Positions 18,299 to 26,947 of a stretch of 64,000 bases of DNA are shown piece by piece. The position numbers and the translations under genes are program-made. Source of the DNA: Phocaeicola coprocola DSM 17136 (GTDB taxonomy: Bacteria > Bacteroidota > Bacteroidia > Bacteroidales > Bacteroidaceae); NCBI RefSeq assembly GCF_000154845.1, contig NZ_DS981495.1, positions 1-64,000 on the forward strand, in the 5' to 3' direction. Below the pieces are notes generated by a model. The model made no database searches, was not told where the DNA came from, and was given only the letters and a program-made list of their open reading frames with translations. Positions within the stretch are counted from its first letter, which is position 1; every line of letters starts with the position of its first letter.

Positions 18299-18983
18299 GA
18301 GTTGCCTGAAGATATTGATTCATAAGCCATTCTTTCTGTTCTGCAATAGTCATGTTGCTGTTGTCCAGCAGTATTGCATCGTCTGCTTTGCGCAAAGGAC
18401 TTACTTCACGCGTCTGGTCTATGCGGTCGCGTTCTTCTACGTTATGCAGGATATCTTCGAAAGACGCTTCCTGTCCTTTGGCTTTCAGTTCGTCATAGCG
18501 TCGCTGTGCACGAATTTCGGCAGATGCAGTGACGAATATTTTCAGTTCTGCATCAGGAAATACCGCTGTGCCGATATCTCTTCCGTCCATTACGATACCT
18601 TTTTCTTTACCAAGTTCCTGCTGCTGGCGTACGAGAGCCTCACGTACAAATCCCAAAGCTGCAACAGGGCTGACAAGTGAGGATACCTCTAATGTCCGGA
18701 TCTGGTTTTCTACATCCGTTCCGTTCAGAAATGTACGAGGACGTCCGCTTTCTGTATCTAGACGGAATGATATATGAATATTGCTCATCTGCTGCTTTAG
18801 CTTATCTTCATCGATGCTTCCATCCGCCAGGAAAAGTCCGTGCTCGATACAGTAAAGAGTAACAGCCCGGTACATTGCTCCGCTGTCTATATATATATAA
18901 CCGATTTCTTTAGCCAGATCTTTTGCCATTGTACTTTTTCCGCAGGAAGAAAACCCGTCGATTGCAATGATGATTTTGTTCAT
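18291..18983 (-). CDS. cmk: Cytidylate kinase
   Basis: 230 residues. It phosphorylates CMP and dCMP. The P-loop is [12 protein letters not shown] near residue 8. [10 protein letters not shown] near residue 33 and [12 protein letters not shown] near residue 157 are diagnostic CMP-binding motifs, followed by the R-A-Q-R-R-Y-D-E-L lid. First gene of a cmk-ispH operon, with a -7-like element (CAAAGATA on the plus strand, 19020-19027) upstream. Confidence 0.94.
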   Translation of the reverse strand: MNKIIIAIDGFSSCGKSTMAKDLAKEIGYIYIDSGAMYRAVTLYCIEHGLFLADGSIDEDKLKQQMSNIHISFRLDTESGRPRTFLNGTDVENQIRTLEVSSLVSPVAALGFVREALVRQQQELGKEKGIVMDGRDIGTAVFPDAELKIFVTASAEIRAQRRYDELKAKGQEASFEDILHNVEERDRIDQTREVSPLRKADDAILLDNSNMTIAEQKEWLMNQYLQATHA

Positions 18984-19019
18984 ACCTTATTTATTATAGA
19001 GTTAAAAAGAATCAGAAGT

Positions 19020-19027
19020 CAAAGATA
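19020..19027 (-). promoter_or_regulatory. -7 element for cmk-ispH
   Basis: Reverse complement TATCTTTG, 37 bases upstream of the cmk start. No clear -33 box. Confidence 0.4.
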
Positions 19028-19089
19028 GTCTATTTTCGTGACAGATAGTACGGAATGAACGTATTTTGCAATTTTTCACCCTTATCTTG

Positions 19090-19119
19090 TTGCATATTCG
19101 AAGATTTGCACTACATTTG
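19090..19119 (+). promoter_or_regulatory. Promoter for tonB-like gene
   Basis: TTG at 19090-19092, a 19-base spacer, then TACATTTG at 19112-19119. The ATG at 19157 follows after 37 bases, which excludes the in-frame codon at 19055. Confidence 0.6.
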
Positions 19120-19156
19120 CCGAACAGAGAATTTATTAACCTATAAAAGTTTTTTT

Positions 19157-19843
19157 ATGGAAATTAAAAAATCGCCGAAAGCCGATCTTGAAGGCAAGAA
19201 GACCACTGGTTTACTGATCGGGCTCGTGCTGATATTGGCAGCAATGTTCGTTGCGTTTGAATGGACCAAACGTGATGTCGTAATCACTGCCGATAGTGGT
19301 ATTGTAGATGTGCCTTTTGAAGAAGAAATGGTTCCTATTACGGAACAGGAAGAACCAAAACAAGCTCCTCCACCTCCCGAAGCACCGAAAGTAGAAGAAG
19401 TTTTGCAGATTGCAGAAAATGATGCAGATGTAGAAGAATCTACTATTCAGTCTAACGAAGATAAAGGTGAAGCTATTGACATCAAGTATGTACCTGAAGT
19501 CGTAGAAGAAGAGGAAGTTGAAGAACAGCAGATCTTCCAGGTAGTAGAAGAAATGCCGGAATTCCCAGGTGGTATGGCAGAATGTTTGAAGTTCTTGGCT
19601 AAGAACATCAAGTATCCGACTATCGCACAGGAAAATGGTGTACAGGGACGTGTTATCGTACAGTTCGTTGTAAACCAGGATGGTTCTATCGTTGATCCGG
19701 TTGTTGTTCGTAGTGTTGACCCGTATTTGGACAAGGAAGCACTTCGCGTGATCCAGATGATGCCGAAGTGGAAACCAGGTAAGCAGCGTGGTAAAGCTGT
19801 ACGTGTAAAATATACCGTACCTGTAACATTCAAGTTGCAGTAA
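19157..19843 (+). CDS. TonB family energy-transducing protein
   Basis: 228 residues from the ATG at 19157; the longer frame begins upstream of the promoter. A cytoplasmic tail of ~15 residues is followed by one membrane helix (residues ~16-38), an acidic linker with a short proline run (A-P-P-P-P-E-A-P), and a C-terminal TonB domain (residues ~145-228) containing Y-P-x-x-A-Q-E-N-G-V-Q-G-R-V and M-P-K-W-K-P-G-K-Q-R-G. TonB couples proton motive force, via ExbB-ExbD, to outer-membrane receptors. ExbB/ExbD-like genes lie 2.2 kb downstream. Ends at a terminator. Confidence 0.9.
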   Translation: MEIKKSPKADLEGKKTTGLLIGLVLILAAMFVAFEWTKRDVVITADSGIVDVPFEEEMVPITEQEEPKQAPPPPEAPKVEEVLQIAENDADVEESTIQSNEDKGEAIDIKYVPEVVEEEEVEEQQIFQVVEEMPEFPGGMAECLKFLAKNIKYPTIAQENGVQGRVIVQFVVNQDGSIVDPVVVRSVDPYLDKEALRVIQMMPKWKPGKQRGKAVRVKYTVPVTFKLQ

Positions 19844-19864
19844 GCTTTTCCTAGATAATATTGT

Positions 19865-19919
19865 TTAGGCACGGATTGCGCAGAATTGAAAACTGTGCAT
19901 TCGTGCCTAAAAATTTTTT
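19865..19919 (+). terminator. Terminator after tonB-like gene
   Basis: Arms at 19865-19883 and 19892-19910 (TTAGGCACGAATGCACAG-type stem with two mismatches) are followed by AAATTTTTT. Confidence 0.65.
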
Positions 19920-19943
19920 ATAACCTTAATAAAAAGAAAAATC

Positions 19944-20927
19944 ATGGAGCAACAGACTTCAAAAGAATTATTGAAGCAAATTCATGCTTATATCGAATCA
20001 TTGCCTTATTCTCATGAACCTAAAGGATTGTACGACCCGATAGAATATGTGTTAGGACTGGGAGGTAAAAGACTGAGACCGGTGTTAATGCTGCTTGCCT
20101 ATAACCTGTTTAAGGAAGATGTGCAGGCAATATTCTCTCAGGCTGCGGCAATAGAAACTTATCATAACTTTACGCTTTTGCATGATGACTTGATGGATAA
20201 AGCGGATATGCGCCGTGGAAAACCTACCGTTCATAAAAAATGGGATGAAAATACAGCTATTCTTTCCGGAGATGCAATGCTGATACTTTCTTTTCAGTTT
20301 ATGATGCAGGGGTGTCCGGTAGAATATACACATCAGGTTATGGATATCTTCTCGCGTACGGCTCTGGAAGTTTGTGATGGACAGCAATGGGATATGGAAT
20401 TCGAATCCAGAGAAGATGTGACTGTTGATGAATATATGGAAATGATTCGCTTGAAAACTTCAGTTCTGCTTGCCGGTGCTTTAAAAATAGGAGCGGTGCT
20501 TGGAGGAGCTTCGGAAAAAGATGCACAGTTGCTTTATGATTTTGGTATACAGATAGGGCTTGCTTTCCAATTGCAGGATGACTATTTGGATGTATATGGT
20601 GATCCGCTGGTATTTGGCAAAAATATCGGAGGTGATATTTTATGTAATAAGAAAACGTTTATGCTGATAACAGCATTGGAAAAGTCGGATGACAAGACAC
20701 GTGCTTCCTTGCAAGAATGGTTGAAAGCTGAAGACTATGTACCAGCCCAGAAGATAGAAGCTGTTACTGCTATATATAATAAGGTGGGCTTGCAGAATAT
20801 ATGCCGAGATAAGATAAATGAATATTATCATGAAGGAATGAGGCTGCTGAAAGAGGTGAACGTGGAAGAAGAATACAAGAAAAAACTGTCTGATTTTGTA
20901 ATGAGTTTGATGGAACGTAATTTATAA
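19944..20927 (+). CDS. Polyprenyl synthetase (trans-isoprenyl diphosphate synthase)
   Basis: 327 residues, all helical. The first Asp-rich motif D-D-L-M-D is near residue 83 followed by R-R-G-K-P-T-V-H, and the second Asp-rich motif D-D-Y-L-D is near residue 212. G-G-K-R-L-R-P near residue 36 binds diphosphate. It elongates FPP/GPP with IPP to make a polyprenyl diphosphate for quinones or cell envelope carriers; chain length cannot be fixed from the sequence alone. Followed after 19 bases by a TatD gene. Confidence 0.9.
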   Translation: MEQQTSKELLKQIHAYIESLPYSHEPKGLYDPIEYVLGLGGKRLRPVLMLLAYNLFKEDVQAIFSQAAAIETYHNFTLLHDDLMDKADMRRGKPTVHKKWDENTAILSGDAMLILSFQFMMQGCPVEYTHQVMDIFSRTALEVCDGQQWDMEFESREDVTVDEYMEMIRLKTSVLLAGALKIGAVLGGASEKDAQLLYDFGIQIGLAFQLQDDYLDVYGDPLVFGKNIGGDILCNKKTFMLITALEKSDDKTRASLQEWLKAEDYVPAQKIEAVTAIYNKVGLQNICRDKINEYYHEGMRLLKEVNVEEEYKKKLSDFVMSLMERNL

Positions 20928-20946
20928 CGTTTAATAAATAAGCAAT

Positions 20947-21735
20947 ATGGTAGCTTTAATCGATACACATACACATCTCTTTGCAGAAGAGTTTGATGAA
21001 GATCGTGAGTTGGCAATTATTCGTGCTACAGAGGCCGGAGTGACACGTCTTTTTATGCCGAATATAGATGATACTTCAGTAGAAGCTATGTTGGCTTTAT
21101 GTAACTCTCACGATGGGTGCTATCCCATGATAGGTTTTCATCCGACTTCGGTAGATGAAAACTGGAAAGAACGTCTGGGTACGGTAGAAAAATGGTTGCG
21201 CTCGGAGCAAGTTTTCTATGGTATCGGAGAGGTAGGGATGGACTTATACTGGGATAAGACATTTAAAAAAGAGCAGATGGAGGTACTCGATATTCAGGTG
21301 AAATGGGCTCTTGAGTATGATTTACCGCTGATTATTCACTGTCGTGAGGCTTATCCGGAGTTGCTTGAAGTTCTGGAACCCTATCGTAAAACATCACTTA
21401 CCGGAATATTTCATAGTTTTACCGGTACAATAGAGGACGCACATAAGCTGATGGAGTATTCTGGATTTATGTTTGGCATAAATGGAGTCGTAACTTTTAA
21501 GAAAAGTATTTTGCCGGAAGTTTTGAAATCTGTACCTTTGAAGCGTTTAGCCCTGGAAACAGATTCACCTTATCTGGCACCAGTTCCTTATAGAGGAAAG
21601 CGCAATGAAAGTGCATACCTGGTAAAAGTGGCCGAAAAACTATCCGAAGTGTATGATGTTTCCTTGTCGGAAATAGGTCGTGTGACCTCGGAAAACGCGC
21701 TGAAAGTTTTTAAAAATGCCGAGAATAGTTTTTAA
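20947..21735 (+). CDS. TatD family metal-dependent hydrolase
   Basis: 262 residues, amidohydrolase-type TIM barrel. Metal ligands are visible in D-T-H-T-H-L (residues 6-11), G-E-V-G-M-D (near 96), H-C-R-E-A-Y (near 133), F-H-S-F-T-G-T (near 157) and E-T-D-S-P-Y-L (near 206). TatD enzymes are DNases or D-aminoacyl-tRNA/DNA-repair hydrolases, and the exact substrate here is open. It follows the polyprenyl synthase closely and precedes a tRNA gene. Confidence 0.9.
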   Translation: MVALIDTHTHLFAEEFDEDRELAIIRATEAGVTRLFMPNIDDTSVEAMLALCNSHDGCYPMIGFHPTSVDENWKERLGTVEKWLRSEQVFYGIGEVGMDLYWDKTFKKEQMEVLDIQVKWALEYDLPLIIHCREAYPELLEVLEPYRKTSLTGIFHSFTGTIEDAHKLMEYSGFMFGINGVVTFKKSILPEVLKSVPLKRLALETDSPYLAPVPYRGKRNESAYLVKVAEKLSEVYDVSLSEIGRVTSENALKVFKNAENSF

Positions 21736-21804
21736 AGTTTATTAATTTTAGGGGTATAAATAAACTTTTGGCTAGTGAATGTTATGTAAGACGAAAAAAA
21801 AGAA

Positions 21805-21812
21805 TACATTTG
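21805..21812 (+). promoter_or_regulatory. -7 element upstream of tRNA-Ser
   Basis: TACATTTG, 81 bases before the tRNA. A properly spaced -33 TTG is not seen. It may also feed the exbB operon. Confidence 0.4.
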
Positions 21813-21893
21813 TGGCTGAAATCGCTTGCCGTTCGCATTTTTATTTGTAATTTGCGTTCGATTTAAGAAAAAGGCTTTCAAGCGAGGTCATGA

Positions 21894-21981
21894 GGAGAGG
21901 TGCTCGAGTGGTTGAAGAGGCACGCCTGGAAAGCGTGTATACGCCAAAAGCGTATCACGGGTTCGAATCCCGTTCTCTCCG
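21894..21981 (+). tRNA. tRNA-Ser (anticodon GGA)
   Basis: 88 bases. The acceptor stem GGAGAGG pairs with TCTCTCC (one G-U), with discriminator G at 21981. The anticodon arm is CACGC-CTGGAAA-GCGTG, giving GGA. A long variable arm (TACGCCAAAAGCGTA) is typical of serine tRNA, and the T arm is ACGGG-TTCGAAT-CCCGT. CCA is not encoded. Confidence 0.95.
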
Positions 21982-22055
21982 CAGTGAGAAAAAGATGAAA
22001 CAATTAAAAACAATTTATAACTATTAATTATTTAATCTTAAAAATTAGACACACA

Positions 22056-22859
22056 ATGAAAAAGTTATTTGCAATTCTTGCAGTGATGGGAGTCCTCTCA
22101 TTTGGAATGACTCAGACAGCTATGGCTCAGGATTCTACAGCTACAGCAGCTCCAGAACAAACAGAACAGGTTGCACCTGCTGCAACTGAAGAAGTAGCTA
22201 CTGCTACAGTTGAAGAAGGCAGTATGCACAAAGAGTTGAAAACTAAGTTTATCGAAGGTGACGCTGGCTTTATGTCATTGGTTGCTATCGCATTGGTACT
22301 TGGTTTGGCTTTCTGTATCGAACGTATCATTTACTTGAGCTTGGCAGAAGTTGACGTTAAAAAATTGATGGCTAAAGTTGAAGCAGCTTTGGAAAAAGGT
22401 GATGTAGAAGGTGCTAAGACTATTTGCCGTAACACTCGTGGTCCTGTTGCTTCTATCTGCTATCAGGGTCTGATGAGAATCGACGAAGGTGTAGACGTTG
22501 TTGAACGTTCTGTAGTATCTTACGGTGGTGTTCAGGCTGGTTACCTTGAAAAAGGATGTTCTTGGATTACACTGTTCATCGCAATGGCTCCGTCTTTGGG
22601 ATTCTTGGGTACTGTAATCGGTATGGTTATGGCGTTCGATAATATCCAGCGTGCAGGTGATATCTCTCCGACAGTTGTTGCTGGTGGTATGAAAGTTGCG
22701 TTGATCACTACTATCTTCGGTTTGATTGTAGCATTGATTCTTCAGGTATTCTATAACTACATTCTTTCTAAGATTGAAGCTATCACAAGTCAGATGGAAG
22801 ATTCTTCTATCACATTGCTTGATATGATCATGAAATACAACTTGAAATACAAAAAATAA
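22056..22859 (+). CDS. MotA/TolQ/ExbB proton channel family protein, with signal-peptide extension
   Basis: 267 residues. An N-terminal signal-like segment (residues 1-24, ending A-M-A-Q) and an Ala/Thr/Glu-rich linker (25-60) precede the ExbB/TolQ core. Its three membrane helices lie near residues 72-90, 168-190 and 214-240. The G-F-L-G-T-V-I-G-M-V-M-A-F motif near residue 186 is typical of the channel. The family powers TonB or TolA with proton motive force. First gene of a four-gene cluster with two ExbD-type partners. Confidence 0.9.
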   Translation: MKKLFAILAVMGVLSFGMTQTAMAQDSTATAAPEQTEQVAPAATEEVATATVEEGSMHKELKTKFIEGDAGFMSLVAIALVLGLAFCIERIIYLSLAEVDVKKLMAKVEAALEKGDVEGAKTICRNTRGPVASICYQGLMRIDEGVDVVERSVVSYGGVQAGYLEKGCSWITLFIAMAPSLGFLGTVIGMVMAFDNIQRAGDISPTVVAGGMKVALITTIFGLIVALILQVFYNYILSKIEAITSQMEDSSITLLDMIMKYNLKYKK

Positions 22860-22869
22860 TTTTTGAACA

Positions 22870-23334
22870 ATGGCTAAATTATCATACAAAGTTTCTTACT
22901 ACGTATTCTATGTCTGCATCGCCCTTATCTTGGTTGTGCTTGGCATGTTCTTCGGAGTAGGATACAACGAAACAAATGCAGCAGGTTTGGTTGAACCTGC
23001 TAATACGCCAGCTCTGATGTACTTAATGTACGGAATGTTTGCTGTGACTGTTATTGCTACACTTATTGGTGCTATCGCTCAGTTTGGTGGAGCATTGAAA
23101 GATAATCCGAAAGGCGCTGTTAAATCTTTGCTGGGATTGATCTTATTGGTTGTACTGTTAATCGTAACTTACAATATCGGTTCTTCTGAAACTGTTGTTT
23201 TAGGTGACGGATCTGAATATTCAGATGTAACAATGTTGAAAGTTTCTGATATGTTGCTTTACTCTACTTATGTATTGTTCGGTATCGCAGCTATCGGTAC
23301 ATTGATTAACTTGTCTGGTATCTTTAAAAAGTAA
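22870..23334 (+). CDS. Small four-helix membrane protein between ExbB and ExbD genes
   Basis: 154 residues with membrane segments near residues 10-30, 53-74, 88-105 and 130-148. No known motif. It starts 10 bases after the exbB-like stop and is followed by the first exbD 36 bases later, so it is part of the operon. Proteins in this position look conserved in Bacteroidales Tol/Exb loci, from memory, and it may be an accessory subunit of the proton-channel complex. Function unknown. Confidence 0.75.
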   Translation: MAKLSYKVSYYVFYVCIALILVVLGMFFGVGYNETNAAGLVEPANTPALMYLMYGMFAVTVIATLIGAIAQFGGALKDNPKGAVKSLLGLILLVVLLIVTYNIGSSETVVLGDGSEYSDVTMLKVSDMLLYSTYVLFGIAAIGTLINLSGIFKK

Positions 23335-23370
23335 TTATCATTGAAGTTTAATTAAACGAAGTAAGTAAAA

Positions 23371-23958
23371 ATGGCAAAAAGGAATAGAAAAGTGCCGGGA
23401 ATTAATGCTAGTTCAACGGCAGATATCGCCTTCATGTTGCTTATCTTCTTCCTTATTACAACATCAATGGATACTGACCGTGGTTTGGCGAGACGTTTGC
23501 CGCCTCCACCAGAAAACAAAGATCAGAAAGATGATATCATTGTTAAGGAAAGAAACGTTCTCCAGGTTCGTTTGAACAAAGACGACCAGTTGATGGTTGG
23601 TGGAGAATGGTCTGATATTAAGCAATTAAGAGAAAAGGCTAAAGAATTCATTGCAAACCCGAATGATGATCCTAACATGCCTGAAAAGCATGCAAAGAAT
23701 ATCCCATTCTTTGGTGATGTGATGATTACTGAAAAGCATGTAATTTCTGTACAGAACGACGTTGGTACAAGCTATGAAGCTTACCTTCAGGTTCAGAATG
23801 AATTGGTAGCTGCATATAACGAATTACGTAGCGAACTTGCTAAGTCTAAGTTTGGTAAGGAATATGCAGAATGTTCAGAGGAAGAGAAGGATGCTATTAT
23901 GGATTACTATCCACAAAAGATTTCTGAAGCAGAACCTAAAAAATATGGAGGAAACTAA
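23371..23958 (+). CDS. ExbD/TolR family biopolymer transport protein (long form)
   Basis: 195 residues. The N-terminal motif P-G-I-N-A-S-S-T-A-D-I-A-F-M-L-L-I-F-F-L includes the conserved Asp of the single membrane helix that takes part in proton translocation. The periplasmic part is longer than classic ExbD and has an insertion rich in charged residues (~95-160). It partners with the ExbB-like channel. The second ExbD gene starts 2 bases after its stop. Confidence 0.9.
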   Translation: MAKRNRKVPGINASSTADIAFMLLIFFLITTSMDTDRGLARRLPPPPENKDQKDDIIVKERNVLQVRLNKDDQLMVGGEWSDIKQLREKAKEFIANPNDDPNMPEKHAKNIPFFGDVMITEKHVISVQNDVGTSYEAYLQVQNELVAAYNELRSELAKSKFGKEYAECSEEEKDAIMDYYPQKISEAEPKKYGGN

Positions 23959-23960
23959 TC

Positions 23961-24425
23961 ATGGGAAAATTTAATAAGAGTGGCAAGCGTGAGATGCCTG
24001 AATTGAACACCTCTTCTTTGCCTGACCTTATCTTTACCATGTTGTTCTTCTTCATGATTGTAACAACTATGCGTGAAGTTACATTGAAGGTTCAGTTTAA
24101 GGTTCCTCAGGCTACAGAATTGGAAAAGCTTGAAAAGAAATCTTTGGTTTCTTTCATCTATATCGGTAAACCTTTGCCGGAATTCCAGAAGAAGATGGGT
24201 ACTACTGACCGTATTCAGTTGAATGATAAGTTTGCTGAAGCATCAGAAGTTCAGGACTACATCTATCAGGAACGTGAAAACATGAAAGAAGCTGATAAGC
24301 CGTTTATGACTGTATCATTGAAAGTCGATGCTAAGACTAAGATGGGTATTGTAACAGAAGTAAAACAGGCACTTCGTCAGGCTTATGCTTTGAAGATTAA
24401 CTATTCTGCTACACAGCGTCAGTAA
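23961..24425 (+). CDS. ExbD/TolR family biopolymer transport protein (short form)
   Basis: 154 residues. The membrane-helix motif is E-L-N-T-S-S-L-P-D-L-I-F-T-M-L-F-F-F, with conserved Asp near residue 22. The periplasmic C-terminus is the usual length. A pair of different ExbD subunits with one ExbB is common in Bacteroidetes. Final gene of the operon, followed by a strong terminator. Confidence 0.9.
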   Translation: MGKFNKSGKREMPELNTSSLPDLIFTMLFFFMIVTTMREVTLKVQFKVPQATELEKLEKKSLVSFIYIGKPLPEFQKKMGTTDRIQLNDKFAEASEVQDYIYQERENMKEADKPFMTVSLKVDAKTKMGIVTEVKQALRQAYALKINYSATQRQ

Positions 24426-24447
24426 TAGTTTAAGATAAGCTATAATG

Positions 24448-24487
24448 AGAGAGGTTACTCCGTTGAAGAGTAACCTCTCTTTTTTTA
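24448..24487 (+). terminator. Terminator of the exb/tol operon
   Basis: Perfect 13-base arms AGAGAGGTTACTC (24448-24460) and GAGTAACCTCTCT (24468-24480) are followed by seven T. Confidence 0.85.
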
Positions 24488-24619
24488 TTGAGATAATCAA
24501 AGTATGCCGTTTCTTATTGTCTTTCAGGTTTATTCTTGCAGATTCTGTTAGATTAAAACGAATATTCAGAAATATTAAAGGGAGGTAAATCTATAATGAA
24601 AAGGCCAGTATGCTCCATT

Positions 24620-24810
24620 AAAATGGAGCTGTATCAAAATAAAAAACTGAGATAGGTTTACTTATCATCTATATAAATTACGACATAAAAAACTCCTGCT
24701 TTTAGTCCTATTATTATAATAAATAAAGACTAAAGCAGGAGATTTTATTTCTCAGTTTTAATCTGTAAGATTTTTACTTTCGCTGTTCTATTTTGAAACA
24801 GCCTCATTTT
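24620..24810. mobile_element. MITE-like foldback element, about 190 bp
   Basis: Terminal inverted repeats lie at 24621-24642 and 24788-24809; over 22 bases they differ at only a few positions (outer word ATGGAGCTGT against ATGAGGCTGT). Inside are a second inverted pair (AAAAAACTGAGAT near 24641 with ATTTCTCAGTTTT near 24747) and a strong central hairpin. There is no coding capacity. The GAGGCTGTTTCAAAA-type end resembles ends of Bacteroides insertion sequences, so it may be mobilised in trans. The rest of the 24488-24964 interval shows no gene. Confidence 0.6.
24691..24743. repeat. Strong hairpin inside the foldback element
   Basis: CTCCTGCTTTTAGTC and GACTAAAGCAGGAG form a near-perfect stem around an A/T-rich loop, flanked by A and T tracts, so it could act as a bidirectional terminator. 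Confidence 0.6.
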
Positions 24811-24964
24811 TAGAAAACACATTATCTTTTGGTAGCGTCTTTCTATTTTCGATAAAGATATTCAAGCGTCAACTTATACGATTATCTTTATGCAATTAGA
24901 GATTGATATATCTTCAGCTATATTTATGTGTTTATGAGAATTGCGATGGTAATTGAGGCCCTTT

Positions 24965-25510
24965 CTAATTTACATTATATACTTTTTGATAGATCTCATT
25001 TCTTATTTCAGGATATTGCGGATCTATGTTATCTGTTCCAATATACATCAGATATAAAGGTACTCCTTCACCTCCCTTTCTGTAGGCTGGCTGAATGTAG
25101 TCTTTTTCACAAAGAGAAAAGCCACATCGCTTATAAAATTCTATCCGGCGCTTGCTCATTTCATCTTCTGGTCTTTCTACTTCCAAGATGATAATTCCTG
25201 AGAATTTCTTTTTGAGAGTTTCCATGATAAGTTTACCATAGCCTTTATTACGTATGGCTGGTGAGGTAGCCAAATGTTCTACATATCGAAAACCATTTAA
25301 TTCCCAGACTGTAATCAATCCGATAAGACTCTCTTCTTTTTCATCCACGTTTTCTGTAATCAGATAGCAGTGGAATAACGGGTTATTGTCTGTATTAAAC
25401 CGTTGGCAATCATCATCTCTGCGCTCGTTAAGAGGAAATGACTGATGTAAAAGTTCTTCTACAAAGTCATAATGTTTGTGATTCGTTTGGATTTTGGTAA
25501 ATGTCAACAT
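24965..25510 (-). CDS. GNAT family N-acetyltransferase
   Basis: 181 residues. The acetyl-CoA pyrophosphate loop is R-N-K-G-Y-G-K-L-I-M near residue 92, preceded by V-E-H-L-A-T-S-P-A-I and followed by a conserved E-x-P-x-x-(E/D) strand and the F-Y-K-R-C-G-F motif near residue 130. It transfers an acetyl group from acetyl-CoA to an unknown amine acceptor. It lies 13 bases downstream of the M64 peptidase gene on the same strand, so cotranscription is likely. Confidence 0.88.
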   Translation of the reverse strand: MLTFTKIQTNHKHYDFVEELLHQSFPLNERRDDDCQRFNTDNNPLFHCYLITENVDEKEESLIGLITVWELNGFRYVEHLATSPAIRNKGYGKLIMETLKKKFSGIIILEVERPEDEMSKRRIEFYKRCGFSLCEKDYIQPAYRKGGEGVPLYLMYIGTDNIDPQYPEIRNEIYQKVYNVN

Positions 25511-25523
25511 GGTTTTAAATATT

Positions 25524-26813
25524 TTAATCGGTATAGAAATGAATTGTTTTTTCGAGTGAACGTTCGCAAACAGGACAGAAACGAGGTGCTTCGTTTATTT
25601 TCATTCTGCATTCTGTTGTCGGACGATAGATTCCTTTTAATGTATATCCTCCTCCTTCGTATACACCTACTTTAGTGTATATCGTATTAGGGTCTGTTTC
25701 TGCTGGAGTGGGGACAGGAGTTTGTGCCGGAAGCATATCTTTCCATTTGCTTTCAAAATCAACCAGTGTAGTTATATTAGGTTCCCATGGTTCTACGCTA
25801 TATGGGTATTGCGGACTGGGAGCTGTGTCATACGCATATTCGTCACCTAATCCTCCGAAACTATGGCCTAACTCATGTACTACTACGGGCTTAAACATCG
25901 GGTGATGTGCTGTAGTCAGCAAGTATGAATTATAGATACCTCCTCCACCGTAAGTGTCAGTATTGGCCAGAATAATGATATGCTCATAAGGAATGCCAGC
26001 AAGCCAGTTATGCATGGCTTTTACGCTGCGAGTTGTCAAGTAGCGGTCGGAATAGAATGTATCAAAATGAGAACTGACAGCAGTATTTTTCCATTTCCTT
26101 TTTCTCGGAATGCTCACTCCACTATCGTGAGAAGGTGTAGCTACTGCTACGACGTTGAAACGTTCTTTCAGATGCTTGAATGGTTCGTGAGCAAATATTG
26201 CTTCACAAGCAGTCTGGGAGTCTTTGTAGAAGGTTTCCATTTCGTCTTCGGTATATCCTTCAGCCATGATAGCGAGATCAATACATTTTTCGGGTGTACC
26301 GTTTTGAAGCAGATAGCGATGAGGAGTTATATGCGTTGTACCGCGTTGGTGAATAAGGATATCATCCGGATTGATTTCATGCGTGAGTGAAGCACAGGCC
26401 TGATGATAAACGTTCTTCAGTTCGATGGTTACCGTTGCTGGTTGTTTAGGATAGGGAAGTAAAAAAGTGTTTTCGAATCCCCTGGTCACACGGCTGGCTT
26501 CCTCTTCACTTACCCATTCTTGGAATAGGCTGGAAAAGGATGTACGGTATATTACCTTTCCAGATGCCTTATCTTTCATTGTAATCTGTCCGTTGCCTTC
26601 TAACGGAAGTTTATCAAGAAAATTTCTTCTTCCGGCCCATCCGGGAAGTGATACCAGTTCATCAAGGCTTATTTCTTGTTTTTGCGCATTTCCGTTGAAC
26701 AAATAATCTACTCTCAGTGTTTTATTAATAAAGAAATCATCGAAGTTTTGTGCATATGCTCCAATCTGCGTGCATGCTGAAATCAGCAATGCCGCCCATA
26801 TATTTTTTCTCAT
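25524..26813 (-). CDS. Secreted peptidase M64 (IgA-peptidase-like metalloprotease)
   Basis: 429 residues. A signal peptide (1-21) is followed by an N-terminal beta-domain found in the M64 family (residues ~25-150). The catalytic domain has the zinc motif H-E-L-G-H-S-F-G-G-L-G-D-E-Y near residue 305 and an upstream D-L-A-I-M-A-E-G-Y-T near residue 185. M64 includes Clostridium ramosum IgA proteinase; Bacteroides paralogues are common and their substrates are mostly unproven. The product is probably exported to the periplasm or surface. Confidence 0.9.
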   Translation of the reverse strand: MRKNIWAALLISACTQIGAYAQNFDDFFINKTLRVDYLFNGNAQKQEISLDELVSLPGWAGRRNFLDKLPLEGNGQITMKDKASGKVIYRTSFSSLFQEWVSEEEASRVTRGFENTFLLPYPKQPATVTIELKNVYHQACASLTHEINPDDILIHQRGTTHITPHRYLLQNGTPEKCIDLAIMAEGYTEDEMETFYKDSQTACEAIFAHEPFKHLKERFNVVAVATPSHDSGVSIPRKRKWKNTAVSSHFDTFYSDRYLTTRSVKAMHNWLAGIPYEHIIILANTDTYGGGGIYNSYLLTTAHHPMFKPVVVHELGHSFGGLGDEYAYDTAPSPQYPYSVEPWEPNITTLVDFESKWKDMLPAQTPVPTPAETDPNTIYTKVGVYEGGGYTLKGIYRPTTECRMKINEAPRFCPVCERSLEKTIHFYTD

Positions 26814-26836
26814 AATTCAAAAGATTTAAATTTTTA

Positions 26837-26844
26837 CAAAGATA
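26837..26844 (-). promoter_or_regulatory. -7 element for the M64 gene
   Basis: Reverse complement TATCTTTG lies 23 bases upstream of the ATG. A second identical word is at 26872-26879, so the active one cannot be chosen from sequence. Confidence 0.4.
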
Positions 26845-26919
26845 GGACTATCTGCCAATTTACTGCTAAAACAAAGATAAAAGTTATAATTGGTATCTAG
26901 CGTATGGAATAAATATACT

Positions 26920-26927
26920 ATATTTGT
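26920..26927 (+). promoter_or_regulatory. -7 element for the Lrp-type regulator
   Basis: TATATTTG lies 20 bases before the ATG at 26948. The nearest TTG is 25 bases further upstream, longer than usual. Confidence 0.45.
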
Positions 26928-26947
26928 ACCAAATAAAACATTAATCA

